Shown here piece by piece: positions 19,012-29,094 of a stretch of DNA of 64,000 nt. The position numbers and the translations under genes were made by a program. The notes under the pieces are model-generated. The model searched no databases, was not told where the DNA came from, and saw only the letters and a program-made list of their open reading frames with translations. Every line of letters starts with the position of its first letter. Position 1 is the stretch's first letter. This DNA is from Mycobacterium genavense ATCC 51234 (GTDB lineage: Bacteria; Actinomycetota; Actinomycetes; Mycobacteriales; Mycobacteriaceae): assembly GCF_000526915.1 (NCBI RefSeq), contig NZ_JAGZ01000004.1, positions 62,001 through 126,000 on the forward strand, read 5' to 3'.

Positions 19012-20166
19012 ATGGCCAAGTGTGTGATGGTGCTCTACCCTGATCCCGTCGACGGATACCCGTCGAAATACGCTCGGGACAACATCCCGGTGATCCAGCG
19101 CTACCCCGATGGCAGCACCGTTCCGACGCCGTCGAACATCGACTTCACGCCCGGCCACCTACTCGGCTGTGTTTCGGGTGCGCTCGGATTGCGCAAGTTG
19201 TTCGAAGACGCAGGCCACCAGTTGGTGGTGACATCGGACAAGGACGGTTCGGATTCGGAGTTCGAGCGAGAGCTTGTCGACGCTCATATCGTGATTTCCC
19301 AACCGTTTTGGCCCGCATACCTGACCAAGGAGCGGATCGCCAAGGCGCCGAACCTACGGCTGGCGCTAACCGCGGGCATCGGCTCGGACCACGTCGACCT
19401 CGAAGCGGCCAAGAAGCACGGCATCACCGTCGTCGAGGTTACCTACAGCAACAGCATCAGCGTCGCCGAGCACGCGGTGATGCAGATCCTGAACCTGGTG
19501 CGCAATTTCGTCCCCTCGCACCGGTGGTCCACCGAAGGTGGATGGAACATCGCCGATTGCGTGGAGCGTGCCTACGATTTGGAGGGCATGGATGTCGGGG
19601 TGATCGCGGCGGGCCGAATTGGGCGGGCGGTGCTGCGTCGCTTGGCTCCGTTCGACGTCAATCTGCATTACACGGACACACATCGGCTGCCGTTGCAGGT
19701 CGAGAAGGAGCTCAACGTCACTTTCCATGCGGGAGTCGAGTCGCTGGTGCGCTCGGTCGACGTCGTGTCCATCCACTCACCGCTGTACGAGGCGACCCGC
19801 CAGATGTTCAACGAGCGGCTGCTGGGCACGATGCGCCGGGGCTCCTACATCGTCAACACGGCGCGCGGCGAAGAGACCGTGCCCGAGGCGATCGCGGCCG
19901 CGTTGCGTAGCGGCCAGCTCGCAGGCTACGCCGGCGACGTCTGGTACCCGCAGCCGCCACCGGTCGAGCACCCGTGGCGGACCATGCCGAATAACGCGAT
20001 GACACCCCATGTTTCGGGTACCACTCTGTCCGCTCAGGCCCGTTACGCAGCCGGCACGCGAGAAATCCTGGAAAGCTGGTTCGCCGCCAAACCCATTCTT
20101 CAGGAGTACCTGATCGTCGAGGGCGGTCAACTCGCTGGCACGGGAGCCTTGTCCTACCAGAAGTGA
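19012..20166 (+). CDS. fdh: NAD-dependent formate dehydrogenase
   Basis: A 384-residue D-2-hydroxyacid-dehydrogenase-fold enzyme very like the M. vaccae/Pseudomonas FDH type (from memory); it oxidises formate to CO2 with NAD+. Diagnostic features are the substrate-site SNSISVAEH, the Rossmann motif AAGRIGRAVLRRL with the NAD-selecting Asp in LHYTDTHR, the catalytic Arg in NTARGEE and the His in MTPHVSGTTLSAQARYAAG. The C-terminus (TGALSYQK) is slightly shorter than the roughly 400-residue family standard. GAGGAG lies just upstream of the ATG. Intact, in contrast to its broken LysR neighbour. Confidence 0.92.
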   Translation: MAKCVMVLYPDPVDGYPSKYARDNIPVIQRYPDGSTVPTPSNIDFTPGHLLGCVSGALGLRKLFEDAGHQLVVTSDKDGSDSEFERELVDAHIVISQPFWPAYLTKERIAKAPNLRLALTAGIGSDHVDLEAAKKHGITVVEVTYSNSISVAEHAVMQILNLVRNFVPSHRWSTEGGWNIADCVERAYDLEGMDVGVIAAGRIGRAVLRRLAPFDVNLHYTDTHRLPLQVEKELNVTFHAGVESLVRSVDVVSIHSPLYEATRQMFNERLLGTMRRGSYIVNTARGEETVPEAIAAALRSGQLAGYAGDVWYPQPPPVEHPWRTMPNNAMTPHVSGTTLSAQARYAAGTREILESWFAAKPILQEYLIVEGGQLAGTGALSYQK

Positions 20167-20171
20167 GGCTG

Positions 20172-21113
20172 CTAGGTTGTTGCCGCCAAAGCCTTTTCGT
20201 CCTCGGCGGCGAAGGCGTCCTCCAACTGCAGCGGCGAGTAGTCGAGGTCGATCTCGCCGACCGGACGACCGCGGGCACTGGAAATGGTGCCGAACCTTCG
20301 CATTCCCTTGTCGGAGGCGTACTGTCGAGACTCCTCCATGTCCAGGCCGAACGGGACGGGGTCACTGAAAATCGCATAGGACTGCTCGGTGGCTTGCAGC
20401 GCCAGCAGTATCAGCTCGCTCATCCTTGACTCGAATACGGTCCAGTTGGTGTCGTCGGCGGCGACATGGCGTCGGCAGGTGAAGGTCCCCCAGGCCATGT
20501 GACGTCGCTCGTCGTCACCGATGCGCCGGACCAGCTCGCGCATGCCGGGAAGGATGTTGCGACTGGTACAGATCTTGTGCCAGGAGTGGTAGCCGGTCAG
20601 CGCCACCATGCCCTCGACCAAGTGGTTGTAGGTGACCGACGCCCGGACCTGCGCGGCCGGGGAAGGATCGGTTGTCAACGCGCCCAGACAATTTGGCAGC
20701 TCCTCGTAGAAGATCTGCCGGTACGCCGACAGCGGCTCGAATTAGCTGTGCAGGTCGCCGGTCTCACCCACGGCGTCGAGCCACATTCGGAACGCCTGGG
20801 TGTGCGTGGCCTCTTCGAAGGCGAACTGCGTCAGATACATCTCGTCGCCCAGGCGACCTTCGGCCCGCATGGCCGCCATGAACGGCTGAATGTCTTCGGT
20901 CACCGCTTCCTCGCCGGCGACGAACTGAGCGCACAGTTGGATCGCGAGGAGGCGCTCCTCGTCGGTCAGCTGCTCCCAATCCGCGCGGTCGCGAGAGAAG
21001 TCGATGTCGGCAGGATTCCAGAACTTCGCATTGCCCCCGGCGAACAGCCGCAGCGGCAAGCTATCCCAGTTGAATCCGCCCGCTGCCAGCGAACCTGTTT
21101 TTGTGCGTGTCAT
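20172..21113 (-). pseudogene. R2-like ligand-binding oxidase, copy 2 (in-frame TAA)
   Basis: A paralogue of the R2lox gene at 13887, in opposite orientation. The start [16 protein letters not shown] matches the family exactly. The metal ligands are present: [29 protein letters not shown] and [14 protein letters not shown] at 20742-20744 interrupts after GDLHS, where the partner frame continues [16 protein letters not shown]; a TAC to TAA change explains it. No indel is needed. The gene would encode 313 residues. It ends 5 bases after the convergent fdh stop. The halves could not form the four-helix bundle separately, so it is probably inactive. Confidence 0.8.
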
Positions 21114-21260
21114 CCGAACGACCCCCTGGAATCGAGTGCATTGATTCGATGGTGACGCTAGCTCGGGAACACGGCCAAATTCATAGACATAACGCGCACG
21201 GGTTGATGCGATAAACGCACAAACCGGGGCCGCAGGCCGATTCGTCCTACCCTGACGAGA

Positions 21261-21728
21261 GTGGATGCCACTGGATATCCGGGGCTTTTCGGAGAACCCG
21301 GCACCGCCTTGTCAGATGCGGGGTGGGTCGCACACGCCAACAAGCATCTGACGCCCAACCTGGCGCTGCTGAACGCAAGGTTCCTCGAGGGCAGCCGTGC
21401 CGACCGTTGGCTGCGGATGTCATACGAACCCGGGCCCGGCGCCTTCAATTTCGCTCAGCTCAGCGGTGGATCCATGGCCGAGATGCTGGACCAGACGGCG
21501 ACGCACTGCGGTTCGCTGGTGACGGGTTGTCCTTGCCCGACACTGAGCATGACGGTGACCATCCTGCGCGGCGGAACGACGAAATCGTATGAGGCGTCCG
21601 GCCGGGTGCTGAAGCTGACGAAGACGAATGCCGTGCTGAGCGCCGACCTCGACGACGCCAACGGACGTCAAATCGCCACGATCACGGTGGTTTCCCAGCT
21701 CATTACGGATATCGGCAGGCTGGGCTAA
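21261..21728 (+). CDS. PaaI-like hot-dog thioesterase
   Basis: A 155-residue single hot-dog domain protein. The segment [19 protein letters not shown] has the Gly-Gly and acidic residue pattern of the catalytic helix of PaaI-type acyl-CoA thioesterases, and [12 protein letters not shown] / [21 protein letters not shown] form the following strands. Start GTG. It is divergent from R2lox copy 2. The stop overlaps the end of the convergent membrane protein gene by 4 bases. The substrate is unknown. Confidence 0.75.
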   Translation: MDATGYPGLFGEPGTALSDAGWVAHANKHLTPNLALLNARFLEGSRADRWLRMSYEPGPGAFNFAQLSGGSMAEMLDQTATHCGSLVTGCPCPTLSMTVTILRGGTTKSYEASGRVLKLTKTNAVLSADLDDANGRQIATITVVSQLITDIGRLG

Positions 21729-23174
21729 GACCCGGCGGGCGGGGGTGTCGGCACCTTGAGTGTGGTCGGCGGGACGTATTGGCCGACTAGTACGCGATGC
21801 CACCACACCCGGTCGCGCCGCAATTCTGCCGGTGTGGTGAACCGGTACCGGTACAGCTGAGCACGCACATAGCGCGGCGGTGAGTCGGGAAAAGGGTTGT
21901 GCCGCAACAGCCGCAGCGTGGGCCGGTCGCCGGTCAGCAGCCGGTGCAGGAACGGTTTCAGCCAGGGCTCGGCATAGCCCGGCGAGATCGCCACGAACCA
22001 CATCAGCCAGTCCAGCCGCAGATGGTAGGGCGCCCATTGGCGGGGCAACCGCCCGACGGCGCCGGGCTTGCCCTTGAACTCGTATTCCTGCCACACGGTC
22101 TGCGCGGTCAGGCGCGGCTCGTCGGTGCCTTCGATCACCACCTCTCGGCGGATGCGGCCGATGCTGCCGAAAGCGCCGTAGGTATTCACCAAGTGAAATG
22201 GGTTGAACGACATGTTCATTCGCTGACTCGGCGACAGCATGTTGCGCACTGGCCAGTAGGTCAGCACGAGTACCCCGCCGGCGAACGCCACCACCGCAAC
22301 GACGAACCACAGCGGTGCCTGTGCCAGCGGCGGATGTCCCGGAACCGGCACCAGCAGCCCGGCCGATGAGTCGTCGATGGCGCTGACGCCAAGACAATCG
22401 TCAGCCAATTGAGCCAGGCGAAGTTGCCCGAGGCCACCAGCCACAGTTGCGTGACCACCACGATCGCGGCGGCCACGCTGGCCACGGGCTGGGGCGCGAA
22501 CAACCCGAACGGAACCACCAGCTGCGCGAAGTGGTTGCCCGCAACCTCGATTCGATGCAGCGGCTTGGGCAGATGATGGAAGAACCAGCTCGCCGACCCG
22601 GGCATCGGCTGGGTCTCGTGGTGGTAGTACAGGCAGGTCAGGTCGCGCCAGCACGGGTCACCGCGCATCTTGATCAGCCCGGCACCGAACTCGACCCGAA
22701 ACAGCAGCAGCCGCGCTATCCACAACGTCAGCACCGGCGGGGCGACGCGATCGTTGCCCAGGAAGATCATCAGGAACCCGCGTTCCAGCAACAGCGATTT
22801 CCAGCCGAACGAATACCACGCCTGCCCGACGTTGACGATCGAGAGATAGAGCACCCACAGCATCAACCAGACCGACATCGCGGCCCACAGCGGTATCAGA
22901 TCGGCCGCGCCGACGAGTAGGGCCGCCCCCAGTGCGGCGCCGAGCCAGGCCACCGCCGCGAAGATCCGGTCGGAGTAATGCAGCGCAAAAATGCTCGGTG
23001 TTCGCCAAAACGACTGCCGCGCCAAGAACCGCGGCACCGGCAGGATTCCGTGCTCGCCGATCAGTGCGCGGAACTGCAGCGCGGCGCGACGAACGCGATC
23101 AGGTAGATGGCCGCCACGCCGCGCTCCAGCACCAGCCTGCCCAACCAGTAGTCGGGAGCAGCAAACCATCCCAT
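21725..23174 (-). pseudogene. Lipase-maturation-factor-like membrane protein (Rv0235c-like), two frameshifts
   Basis: The equivalent of Rv0235c (482 residues), a polytopic membrane protein. The natural start is the ATG at 23174 with AAGGAG upstream, giving MGWFAAPDYWLGRLVLERG. A base is missing near 23085, before AALQFRALIGEHGILP. Another is missing near 22390, between LNWLTIVL and SAIDDSS. The three frame segments join into a protein of about 483 residues. The C-terminal part (YLRADWLMWF-like RLDWLMWFVAISPG, ending PTPPPAGS) is typical of the family. It lies 64 bases downstream of aftD on the same strand. Confidence 0.75.
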
Positions 23175-23238
23175 CGGCACAACTCCTTGGACGTATCCAG
23201 TGAATCAGCCAATGAACGGCACTCCAACGCCCGAAACG

Positions 23239-26200
23239 CTAGGCGTCGGGTGGCGCCCGCCCGCGATCCGGCATGGCGATCACCGAGGCAGCGACCGCGG
23301 CCAACGAAATCAACGCCAGCAGTTGCACAGTCGCGGAATGGCCGGCGTATCCGTCGACCGATCGCCAGGGATGCCGCGACAGCGCCGCCCCGGCCAGGAT
23401 CAGGCCGCCGGCACTGGCGGCCACGGTGATCCGGTCGCGTAGCCGCGGGCGATCACGCAGCGCGTAGCGCAGGCCGAGTGCGCCGCCGATCACCACGACC
23501 CCGGCCACGCCGGCGATCGCGGCCCCGGACGCCAGCAGCGGCGCCGCCGCCCACGGGCCGGGCGACCATGGTCGTGCGGGTGGGTCGTCGGACCGTGCGC
23601 GCCGCCGCCGCAACGCCAGCACGGCCAACACCGGCAGCAACGCCAAGCCCGCGGCCAGGCCGGTGCGGTACAGCGAATTGGATTCGAACCTCAGCGTGAT
23701 CGTGCCGGGATCTCCGGCGGGCACCACCCAGCCCTGCTGCCATCCGTTGACGGCCACCGGCGTCAGTCGGGCCCCGCTGCTGGTGCGTGCCACCCACCCG
23801 GGATTGATGCTTTCCGGAACGACCAGCACCCTCGACGTGGACGACGCCGTGGCCCGGACTTCGCGACGGTCGGGTCCCCACGCCCCCGTCGCCGCGGGAT
23901 TCACCGAAAGCGCCGTGGTGCTTGGCAATTCGGCGGTATTCGGGGTCGAAAGCTGCACGCCGTCCACGACGAACCGGGCGCCGGGGCTGATCAGCAATTC
24001 CTGTTGCCCGGTCGGCAACGCGATCGGATTCGGATCGCAGACGCTCACCGGTACCGGCTCGCCGCTCAGCAGCGCGCCCGCCGTGGTCCGGATCGAGGTG
24101 TGCACGAACCGGCCGGCGACCGCGATGACCGGGCCGTGGTCGCAGTCGACGACGATCTCGCGCGGCCGGTTGCGCGCCGCGTCGGCCGCGGCGATCGGGT
24201 TGCCGTCGGTGCCCAGTGCGGCCACCTCGGCCAGCCCCGGGGGCTTGAGCTGGTCGAATCCCAGCGCGTTGCGGTCGATGACGTCCTGCCAGTCCAGCAG
24301 ACTGACGGTGATGGTGCCGGTCACCCGGGGCCGCAGCGAAAGTTGCTGCGCGGCGCCGTCACTCGGCGTGAAGCTGCGGACCTGCGGGCCGTCGCCGAGG
24401 TTGACCGCCACCACCGTCGGCTGCGCCGGCAACGTCGAGCGGCTGGGCAGCAGCCGCAGCCCGGCGACCTCGGTGGGCCGCGGCAGCACCAGCGTCAGCG
24501 TCGGCGCGCTCCTGTGTTGCACCACCCGCTGTGGTGCGGTCCAGGTGGTGGCGGGATCGCCGTCGGTGGCCGCATACGCCGAGCCCAGGATGTCGACGGT
24601 GTCCGAATCACCTTGGGCCCGAGTTGTATTCGGCTCGGCGATCAAGTCGGCCAGCTGCGGGCCCTGCCGGGGCCGCACCCATAGCCGGGGAACCACCGAC
24701 ACCGGCGCCGAAACGGTCAGGGTGCGGCTGAAATTGACCGGCTCCTCCGGGGCCAGCGCCATCGACGGCGCGCAGTGCACGCTGTCGGTCGCCGCCGCAC
24801 AGCCGGGCCGGCCGAGCAGCTCCGAACCCAAATCCCAGCCCGCGATCGCCGAGCCCGGCGGCGGCCCGGGCACCCGCACGGTGTGCCGCAGGTCGACCGG
24901 GTGCGCGAAACCGGAGGCGTCGTACTGGGTGATCGACAGGTCGGTGACGCCGAACTGCACGCCGCTGGATCCGTCGTCGGTGCCGGCGGCGGTGATGCGC
25001 ACCCACGGGGTTTCGCCGTAGGGCAGCGCCGCGGTGAGCGGCTTGCCCGGCTGGTCGAAGCGCAGCGTGGTGCTGCCGGTGGCGGTATCGATGACGATGC
25101 GGCGGACCTGCGAGCCGACGGCCGTCGCGCTGGGTGTCAGGGTGATTGCCGCGTTGGTCACCGGGTGGTCGAAGGTGACCTGCAGCCACTGCCCGACGGC
25201 GGCTTGCAGCGCGTTGGTCACCCACGCCGTCGCCGGATCGCCGTCGATCGCCGCGGCGGCCGAGGTCGCCGGGGCGACGTCGGGCATCGCGGTCGAATCC
25301 GACGACGAACTGGACACGGTGATCCGCCCGCCGTTCCAGCCGCCGTACACCAGATCGGCGCCGGGGACCGGGTAATCGGGGACCCGGTTGAAGGTGTGCC
25401 GAGTGTCGCCGTCGGCGCGGATCGCCGACGAGTGCTCGTCGACGCGGCCGTAGTCGGTCTCCCGCGCGGTCGGGGTGTCCGTCACGGTCACGACGGGTGC
25501 CGACAGCCCGGCACGTCGAGCGTCGGCGGTCAGCAGCACCGGACCCGCCGGCGGCTGGCCCAGCAGCCGGCGCCGTTCGTCCAGACGCAGCAGCACTTCC
25601 GGCCCGCCGTCGACGCGGGCCAACCCGTCCAGGTCGGCGAAATAGGGCGCACCTGGATTGCCGGGCGCGGTCACGCGGTAGATCACTCGAAAAATTTCCA
25701 AGGCCGGATAGCGTGGGCGCAGCCCACTGTCGGCGACGAACCCGGGCAGCGTGCCGGGCCCTACCGGTTCGCCGAACTGTGCCACCTTCTGCAAGCCCGG
25801 CGATCCCTCGATGGCGCGGTGCACCAGGATCGGGCGCGCCGAACGCGACGAGTCGGGATCCAGGTCGTTTCGCACCACCACGTACGAAATACCTTGGCGG
25901 GCAAGGGTATCAGCCAGCCCGGCCGAGGGCAGGCCCGCGGCGAACAAGCGCTGCACCGAATCCAGCGCCCGAATGGTCTGCGGCGGGGTCAACGGGATCG
26001 AGTCGCGCACGCCCCACGGGCTACCGCCGAGCACCTGCAGCGGTTCGTCGTGGGTGGTGCCCCACGTCTGGGTCGCGAACGGTGCCCCCGGGACCACCAG
26101 CACCCGGCCGGGGCTCGGCGTGCCGGTGTTATGCGCGGTCAGCCAATCGGCGGCGTCGTGCCAGTAGCGGGGGATGGCGCGGAACGTGCCCGGCGGGGTG

Positions 26201-27441
26201 AGCCGCGCGGTCCACGCCAGCGAGGTGCCGACCATCAGCGCGGTCAGCACCACCACAGCTACGGCGACCCGCTTGTCGCGTTCGGGGTGGGCCAGCGCAC
26301 TCAGCCACCGCGCCCGCGGCACGCTGCCCGGCAGCGGCACCCGGCTCAGCAGCGCCGCCACGCCCAGCACGATCGGAATCCGGATGACCGACTCCAGCTT
26401 GTGTACGTTGCGCAGCGGTGCGCCCGCGGCGTCCAGGAACAGCTGCACCTGGTGTGCCAGCGGCGACCCGAGCCCGCCGCTATAGCCCACGGCCATCAGC
26501 ACCACCCCGACCAGCAGCATCGTCACCAGCCGTCCGCGGGCCGGCATCGCCGGGCCGGCCAGCCCCGCCAGCCCGGCCGCGGCGACCAGGCAGGTGGCCA
26601 GGATGGCGGCCGAACCGGTGACCAGCGGCGCGCCCGCGGTCGCGGTCGGCGCCACGAACGGGGTCCAGCTGTCGGTGCCGCGCAGCATCTCGACCAGCGA
26701 CGACCACTGCGTCGTCACCCCCGAGGATTCGATGAAGTCCATAAACGGAGGACTGACGTCGCGCAGCAACAGAAGCGCCACGACCCACCACGCCGTCGCC
26801 AGTACGAAGCTCAGCGACCACCACCCGGTGTAGCGCCACCACACCCGGTTCGGCCGATGACAGGCCCACCAGATCACCGCCGGCAGGCAACCGGCCAGCG
26901 TGGCGATGGCATTGACCGCGCCCATCAGCGCGACCGCCAGCCCGGCCTGGCCGGCCAGCGCTCGCACCGACCGCCCCGACGTGCCGCGTAACGCCAGGAT
27001 CGTCGGCAACAGCACCCATGGCGCCAGCATGATCGGCAAGGTTTCCGACGAGATGGACCCGAGCGTAGTCAGCACCCGCGGGCTCAACGCAAACGCCGCC
27101 GCACCGATCAGCCGTGACGTCGGGCTGCCGATCCCCAGCGTCTCGGCGACGCGCAGCAAGCCCCAGAAGCCGACCGTCAGCAGCAACGCCCACCACAGCC
27201 GCTGGGTCATCCAGCCGGGCGCCCCGAGCAGGTGGCCGATCGCGAAGAAGGTGCCGTGCGGAAACAGGTAGCCGTAGGCCTGATTCTGCGTCTGGCCGAA
27301 CGGCAGCTCGCTGTTCCACAGGTTGGTCGCGCGGGCCAGAAAGCGCAGCGGGTTGGCGGTCAGATCGAGCTTGGTGTCGGGGGACACCTGTCCCGGGGAC
27401 TGTGCGAACGTCAGCGCCAGTGAGATCGCGCCAACCAGCAC
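23239..27441 (-). CDS. aftD: Alpha-(1->3)-arabinofuranosyltransferase AftD
   Basis: A 1400-residue membrane glycosyltransferase (GT-C) equal in length to Rv0236c. It works at the plasma membrane on arabinogalactan and lipoarabinomannan. The N-terminal part has a catalytic-loop acidic region (SPDTKLDL) and a long run of membrane helices to about residue 400. The middle (about 450-1250) is the DUF3367 region with carbohydrate-binding-like modules, and several helices close the protein. It is intact over 4.2 kb, unlike many neighbours. The start is uncertain: the family starts about 9 residues earlier (LSRRWL is in frame), but only a GTC is found there, so GTG 27441 is listed. Confidence 0.92.
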   Translation of the reverse strand: MLVGAISLALTFAQSPGQVSPDTKLDLTANPLRFLARATNLWNSELPFGQTQNQAYGYLFPHGTFFAIGHLLGAPGWMTQRLWWALLLTVGFWGLLRVAETLGIGSPTSRLIGAAAFALSPRVLTTLGSISSETLPIMLAPWVLLPTILALRGTSGRSVRALAGQAGLAVALMGAVNAIATLAGCLPAVIWWACHRPNRVWWRYTGWWSLSFVLATAWWVVALLLLRDVSPPFMDFIESSGVTTQWSSLVEMLRGTDSWTPFVAPTATAGAPLVTGSAAILATCLVAAAGLAGLAGPAMPARGRLVTMLLVGVVLMAVGYSGGLGSPLAHQVQLFLDAAGAPLRNVHKLESVIRIPIVLGVAALLSRVPLPGSVPRARWLSALAHPERDKRVAVAVVVLTALMVGTSLAWTARLTPPGTFRAIPRYWHDAADWLTAHNTGTPSPGRVLVVPGAPFATQTWGTTHDEPLQVLGGSPWGVRDSIPLTPPQTIRALDSVQRLFAAGLPSAGLADTLARQGISYVVVRNDLDPDSSRSARPILVHRAIEGSPGLQKVAQFGEPVGPGTLPGFVADSGLRPRYPALEIFRVIYRVTAPGNPGAPYFADLDGLARVDGGPEVLLRLDERRRLLGQPPAGPVLLTADARRAGLSAPVVTVTDTPTARETDYGRVDEHSSAIRADGDTRHTFNRVPDYPVPGADLVYGGWNGGRITVSSSSSDSTAMPDVAPATSAAAAIDGDPATAWVTNALQAAVGQWLQVTFDHPVTNAAITLTPSATAVGSQVRRIVIDTATGSTTLRFDQPGKPLTAALPYGETPWVRITAAGTDDGSSGVQFGVTDLSITQYDASGFAHPVDLRHTVRVPGPPPGSAIAGWDLGSELLGRPGCAAATDSVHCAPSMALAPEEPVNFSRTLTVSAPVSVVPRLWVRPRQGPQLADLIAEPNTTRAQGDSDTVDILGSAYAATDGDPATTWTAPQRVVQHRSAPTLTLVLPRPTEVAGLRLLPSRSTLPAQPTVVAVNLGDGPQVRSFTPSDGAAQQLSLRPRVTGTITVSLLDWQDVIDRNALGFDQLKPPGLAEVAALGTDGNPIAAADAARNRPREIVVDCDHGPVIAVAGRFVHTSIRTTAGALLSGEPVPVSVCDPNPIALPTGQQELLISPGARFVVDGVQLSTPNTAELPSTTALSVNPAATGAWGPDRREVRATASSTSRVLVVPESINPGWVARTSSGARLTPVAVNGWQQGWVVPAGDPGTITLRFESNSLYRTGLAAGLALLPVLAVLALRRRRARSDDPPARPWSPGPWAAAPLLASGAAIAGVAGVVVIGGALGLRYALRDRPRLRDRITVAASAGGLILAGAALSRHPWRSVDGYAGHSATVQLLALISLAAVAASVIAMPDRGRAPPDA

Positions 27442-27571
27442 AAGCCAGCGGCGTGACAGCGCAGTGACGGAAAGGCCGGTCGCTGAGCCCGCTGGCGGCG
27501 ACCCGCTGCGCGCGGCTTGTTCCGGTACTGACGACCCGCTGCGCCCGGCTATGCCGCGTTCGCGATCGCCG

Positions 27572-27745
27572 CTAGCTACGGTTGCCGTATTCGACCCGGT
27601 TGAGCACTGACGACTGCGGATCGCCCCCGGGTAGTGGCGGCTTCGTGTCCTGTTGCACCATCAGGGTGATTCCGAAGATCGCGGCCGCGCCCAGCAACAG
27701 ACCCACCACCACGCTGGCGGCGGCGGGCGCAATGATGCGGTTCAT
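27572..27745 (-). CDS. Small membrane/secreted protein, DUF2613-type (Rv0236A-like)
   Basis: A 57-residue peptide from the ATG at 27745, starting MNRIIAPAAASVVVGLLLG and ending NRVEYGNRS before a TAG. One hydrophobic segment (about residues 6-28) could be a signal anchor. It is located directly upstream of aftD on the same strand, as in other mycobacteria, and is probably cotranscribed. The function is unknown. Confidence 0.8.
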   Translation of the reverse strand: MNRIIAPAAASVVVGLLLGAAAIFGITLMVQQDTKPPLPGGDPQSSVLNRVEYGNRS

Positions 27746-27888
27746 CGGTCTCCTCGGGTTTTGCGGTCGTCGCGGGGACTATCCAAAGGTCAACCTAGCA
27801 GAACGGCCGGCACGGTCCGCGGACGTGAGTCGCAGCAGGGTGGCGGTCCCCGCACCGCCGCGCAGACCCGTCGTGACACCATGTCCCG

Positions 27889-29028
27889 ATGCCTTTTCCG
27901 CGCATTCTGGCCGCGCTGGCCGCCTCGGCGTTGTTGGTCGCATGTGGCCACGACGCCGCCCGGCCGCCGGCGACCACGACCAGCAAGGTGGTCGCCGCAC
28001 CGCCGGCGCCTCCGGTCTGCGGCGACCCCACCGCCAAGCTGTCGACCCGCGACAAGCTGGCCCAGCTGCTGATGGTGGGCGTGAAGAACGCCGACGACGC
28101 CCGCGCCGTGGTCAACGGCTACCACGTCGGCGGCATCTTCATCGGCAGCTGGACGGACCTGGGCATCTTCGGTGGACCGCTGACCGAGATAGCGGGCGCC
28201 GCGGGGCCGCTGCCGCTGGCGGTCAGCGTCGACGAGGAAGGCGGCCGGGTGTCCCGGCTGAAATCGCTGATCGGCACGGCCCCCTCGGCCCGCGAGCTGG
28301 CCCGGAGCCAAACTCCCGACCAGGTCCACGAGCTGGCGGCCCAGCGCGGCAAGAAGATGCACGACTTGGGCATCACCGTCGACTTCGCGCCGGTGGTCGA
28401 CGTCTCCGACGAACCGGACGACGCCGTGATCGGCGACCGCTCGTTCAGCAACGACCCGGCCGTCGTCACCGCTTACGCCGGGGCCTACGCACAGGGACTG
28501 CGCGACGCCGGCGTGCTGCCGGTGCTCAAACACTTCCCCGGCCACGGGCACGGGTCCGGCGACTCGCACAAGGGCGGCGTCTTCACGCCGCCGCTGGCGG
28601 ACCTGCAGACCAGCGACCTGCTGCCGTACCGGACGCTGATCACCGCGACACCGGTCGCCGTCATGGTCGGCCACCTGCAGGTTCCCGGGCTGACCGGCGA
28701 CGACCCGGCCAGCCTGAGCCGGCCCGCGGTGCAATTGCTGCGTGACGGCATCGGATACGGGGCCCCGCCATTCAACGGCCCGGTGTTCAGCGACGACCTG
28801 TCCAGCATGGCCGCGATCTCGGATCGATTCGGTGTTGCCGAGGGGGCGCTACGCAGTTTGCAGGCGGGCGTCGACGTCGCGCTGTGGGTCATCACCGACG
28901 AGGTCCCAGCGGTCCTCGACCGCCTCGAAAAGGCGGTATCCGCAGGCGAATTGGCATTGCCGGCGGTGGATCAATCGCTGCTGCGGGTGGCGGCGATGAA
29001 GGGACCCGCCCGGGCGTGTGGACACTGA
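27889..29028 (+). CDS. lpqI: Lipoprotein LpqI, GH3 beta-N-acetylglucosaminidase
   Basis: A 379-residue secreted lipoprotein matching Rv0237, a glycoside hydrolase family 3 enzyme that removes GlcNAc from muropeptides in cell-wall recycling. The lipobox LVAC ends at C19 after a hydrophobic signal. Family motifs: SVDEEGGRVSRL, the NagZ-type KHFPGHGHGSGDSHKG with the catalytic Asp-His pair, and the nucleophile Asp in VFSDDLSSM. The frame is intact, with a normal family length. Confidence 0.93.
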   Translation: MPFPRILAALAASALLVACGHDAARPPATTTSKVVAAPPAPPVCGDPTAKLSTRDKLAQLLMVGVKNADDARAVVNGYHVGGIFIGSWTDLGIFGGPLTEIAGAAGPLPLAVSVDEEGGRVSRLKSLIGTAPSARELARSQTPDQVHELAAQRGKKMHDLGITVDFAPVVDVSDEPDDAVIGDRSFSNDPAVVTAYAGAYAQGLRDAGVLPVLKHFPGHGHGSGDSHKGGVFTPPLADLQTSDLLPYRTLITATPVAVMVGHLQVPGLTGDDPASLSRPAVQLLRDGIGYGAPPFNGPVFSDDLSSMAAISDRFGVAEGALRSLQAGVDVALWVITDEVPAVLDRLEKAVSAGELALPAVDQSLLRVAAMKGPARACGH

Positions 29029-29042
29029 TCGTCCGCTCGATC

Positions 29043-29058
29043 GTTACCCTGGAGTCAG
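29043..29058. promoter_or_regulatory. Imperfect copy of a shared palindrome upstream of the TetR gene
   Basis: GTTACC-CTGG-AGTCAG lies 37 bases before the TetR start. It resembles the better copies at 33295-33310 and 36900-36915 (consensus STTACY-N4-AGTAAS). An operator for the TetR protein that follows is an inference. Confidence 0.4.
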
Positions 29059-29094
29059 ATTGACACGGCCCGACGGGCTTGAAGGGGCGCAGCG

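Noticed and set aside
23663..26991. Long plus-strand open frames antisense to aftD (452 and 738 codons)
   Set aside because: They are high-GC shadows of aftD: Arg/Pro/Gly-rich, no family resemblance, and aftD on the other strand is full length and conserved.
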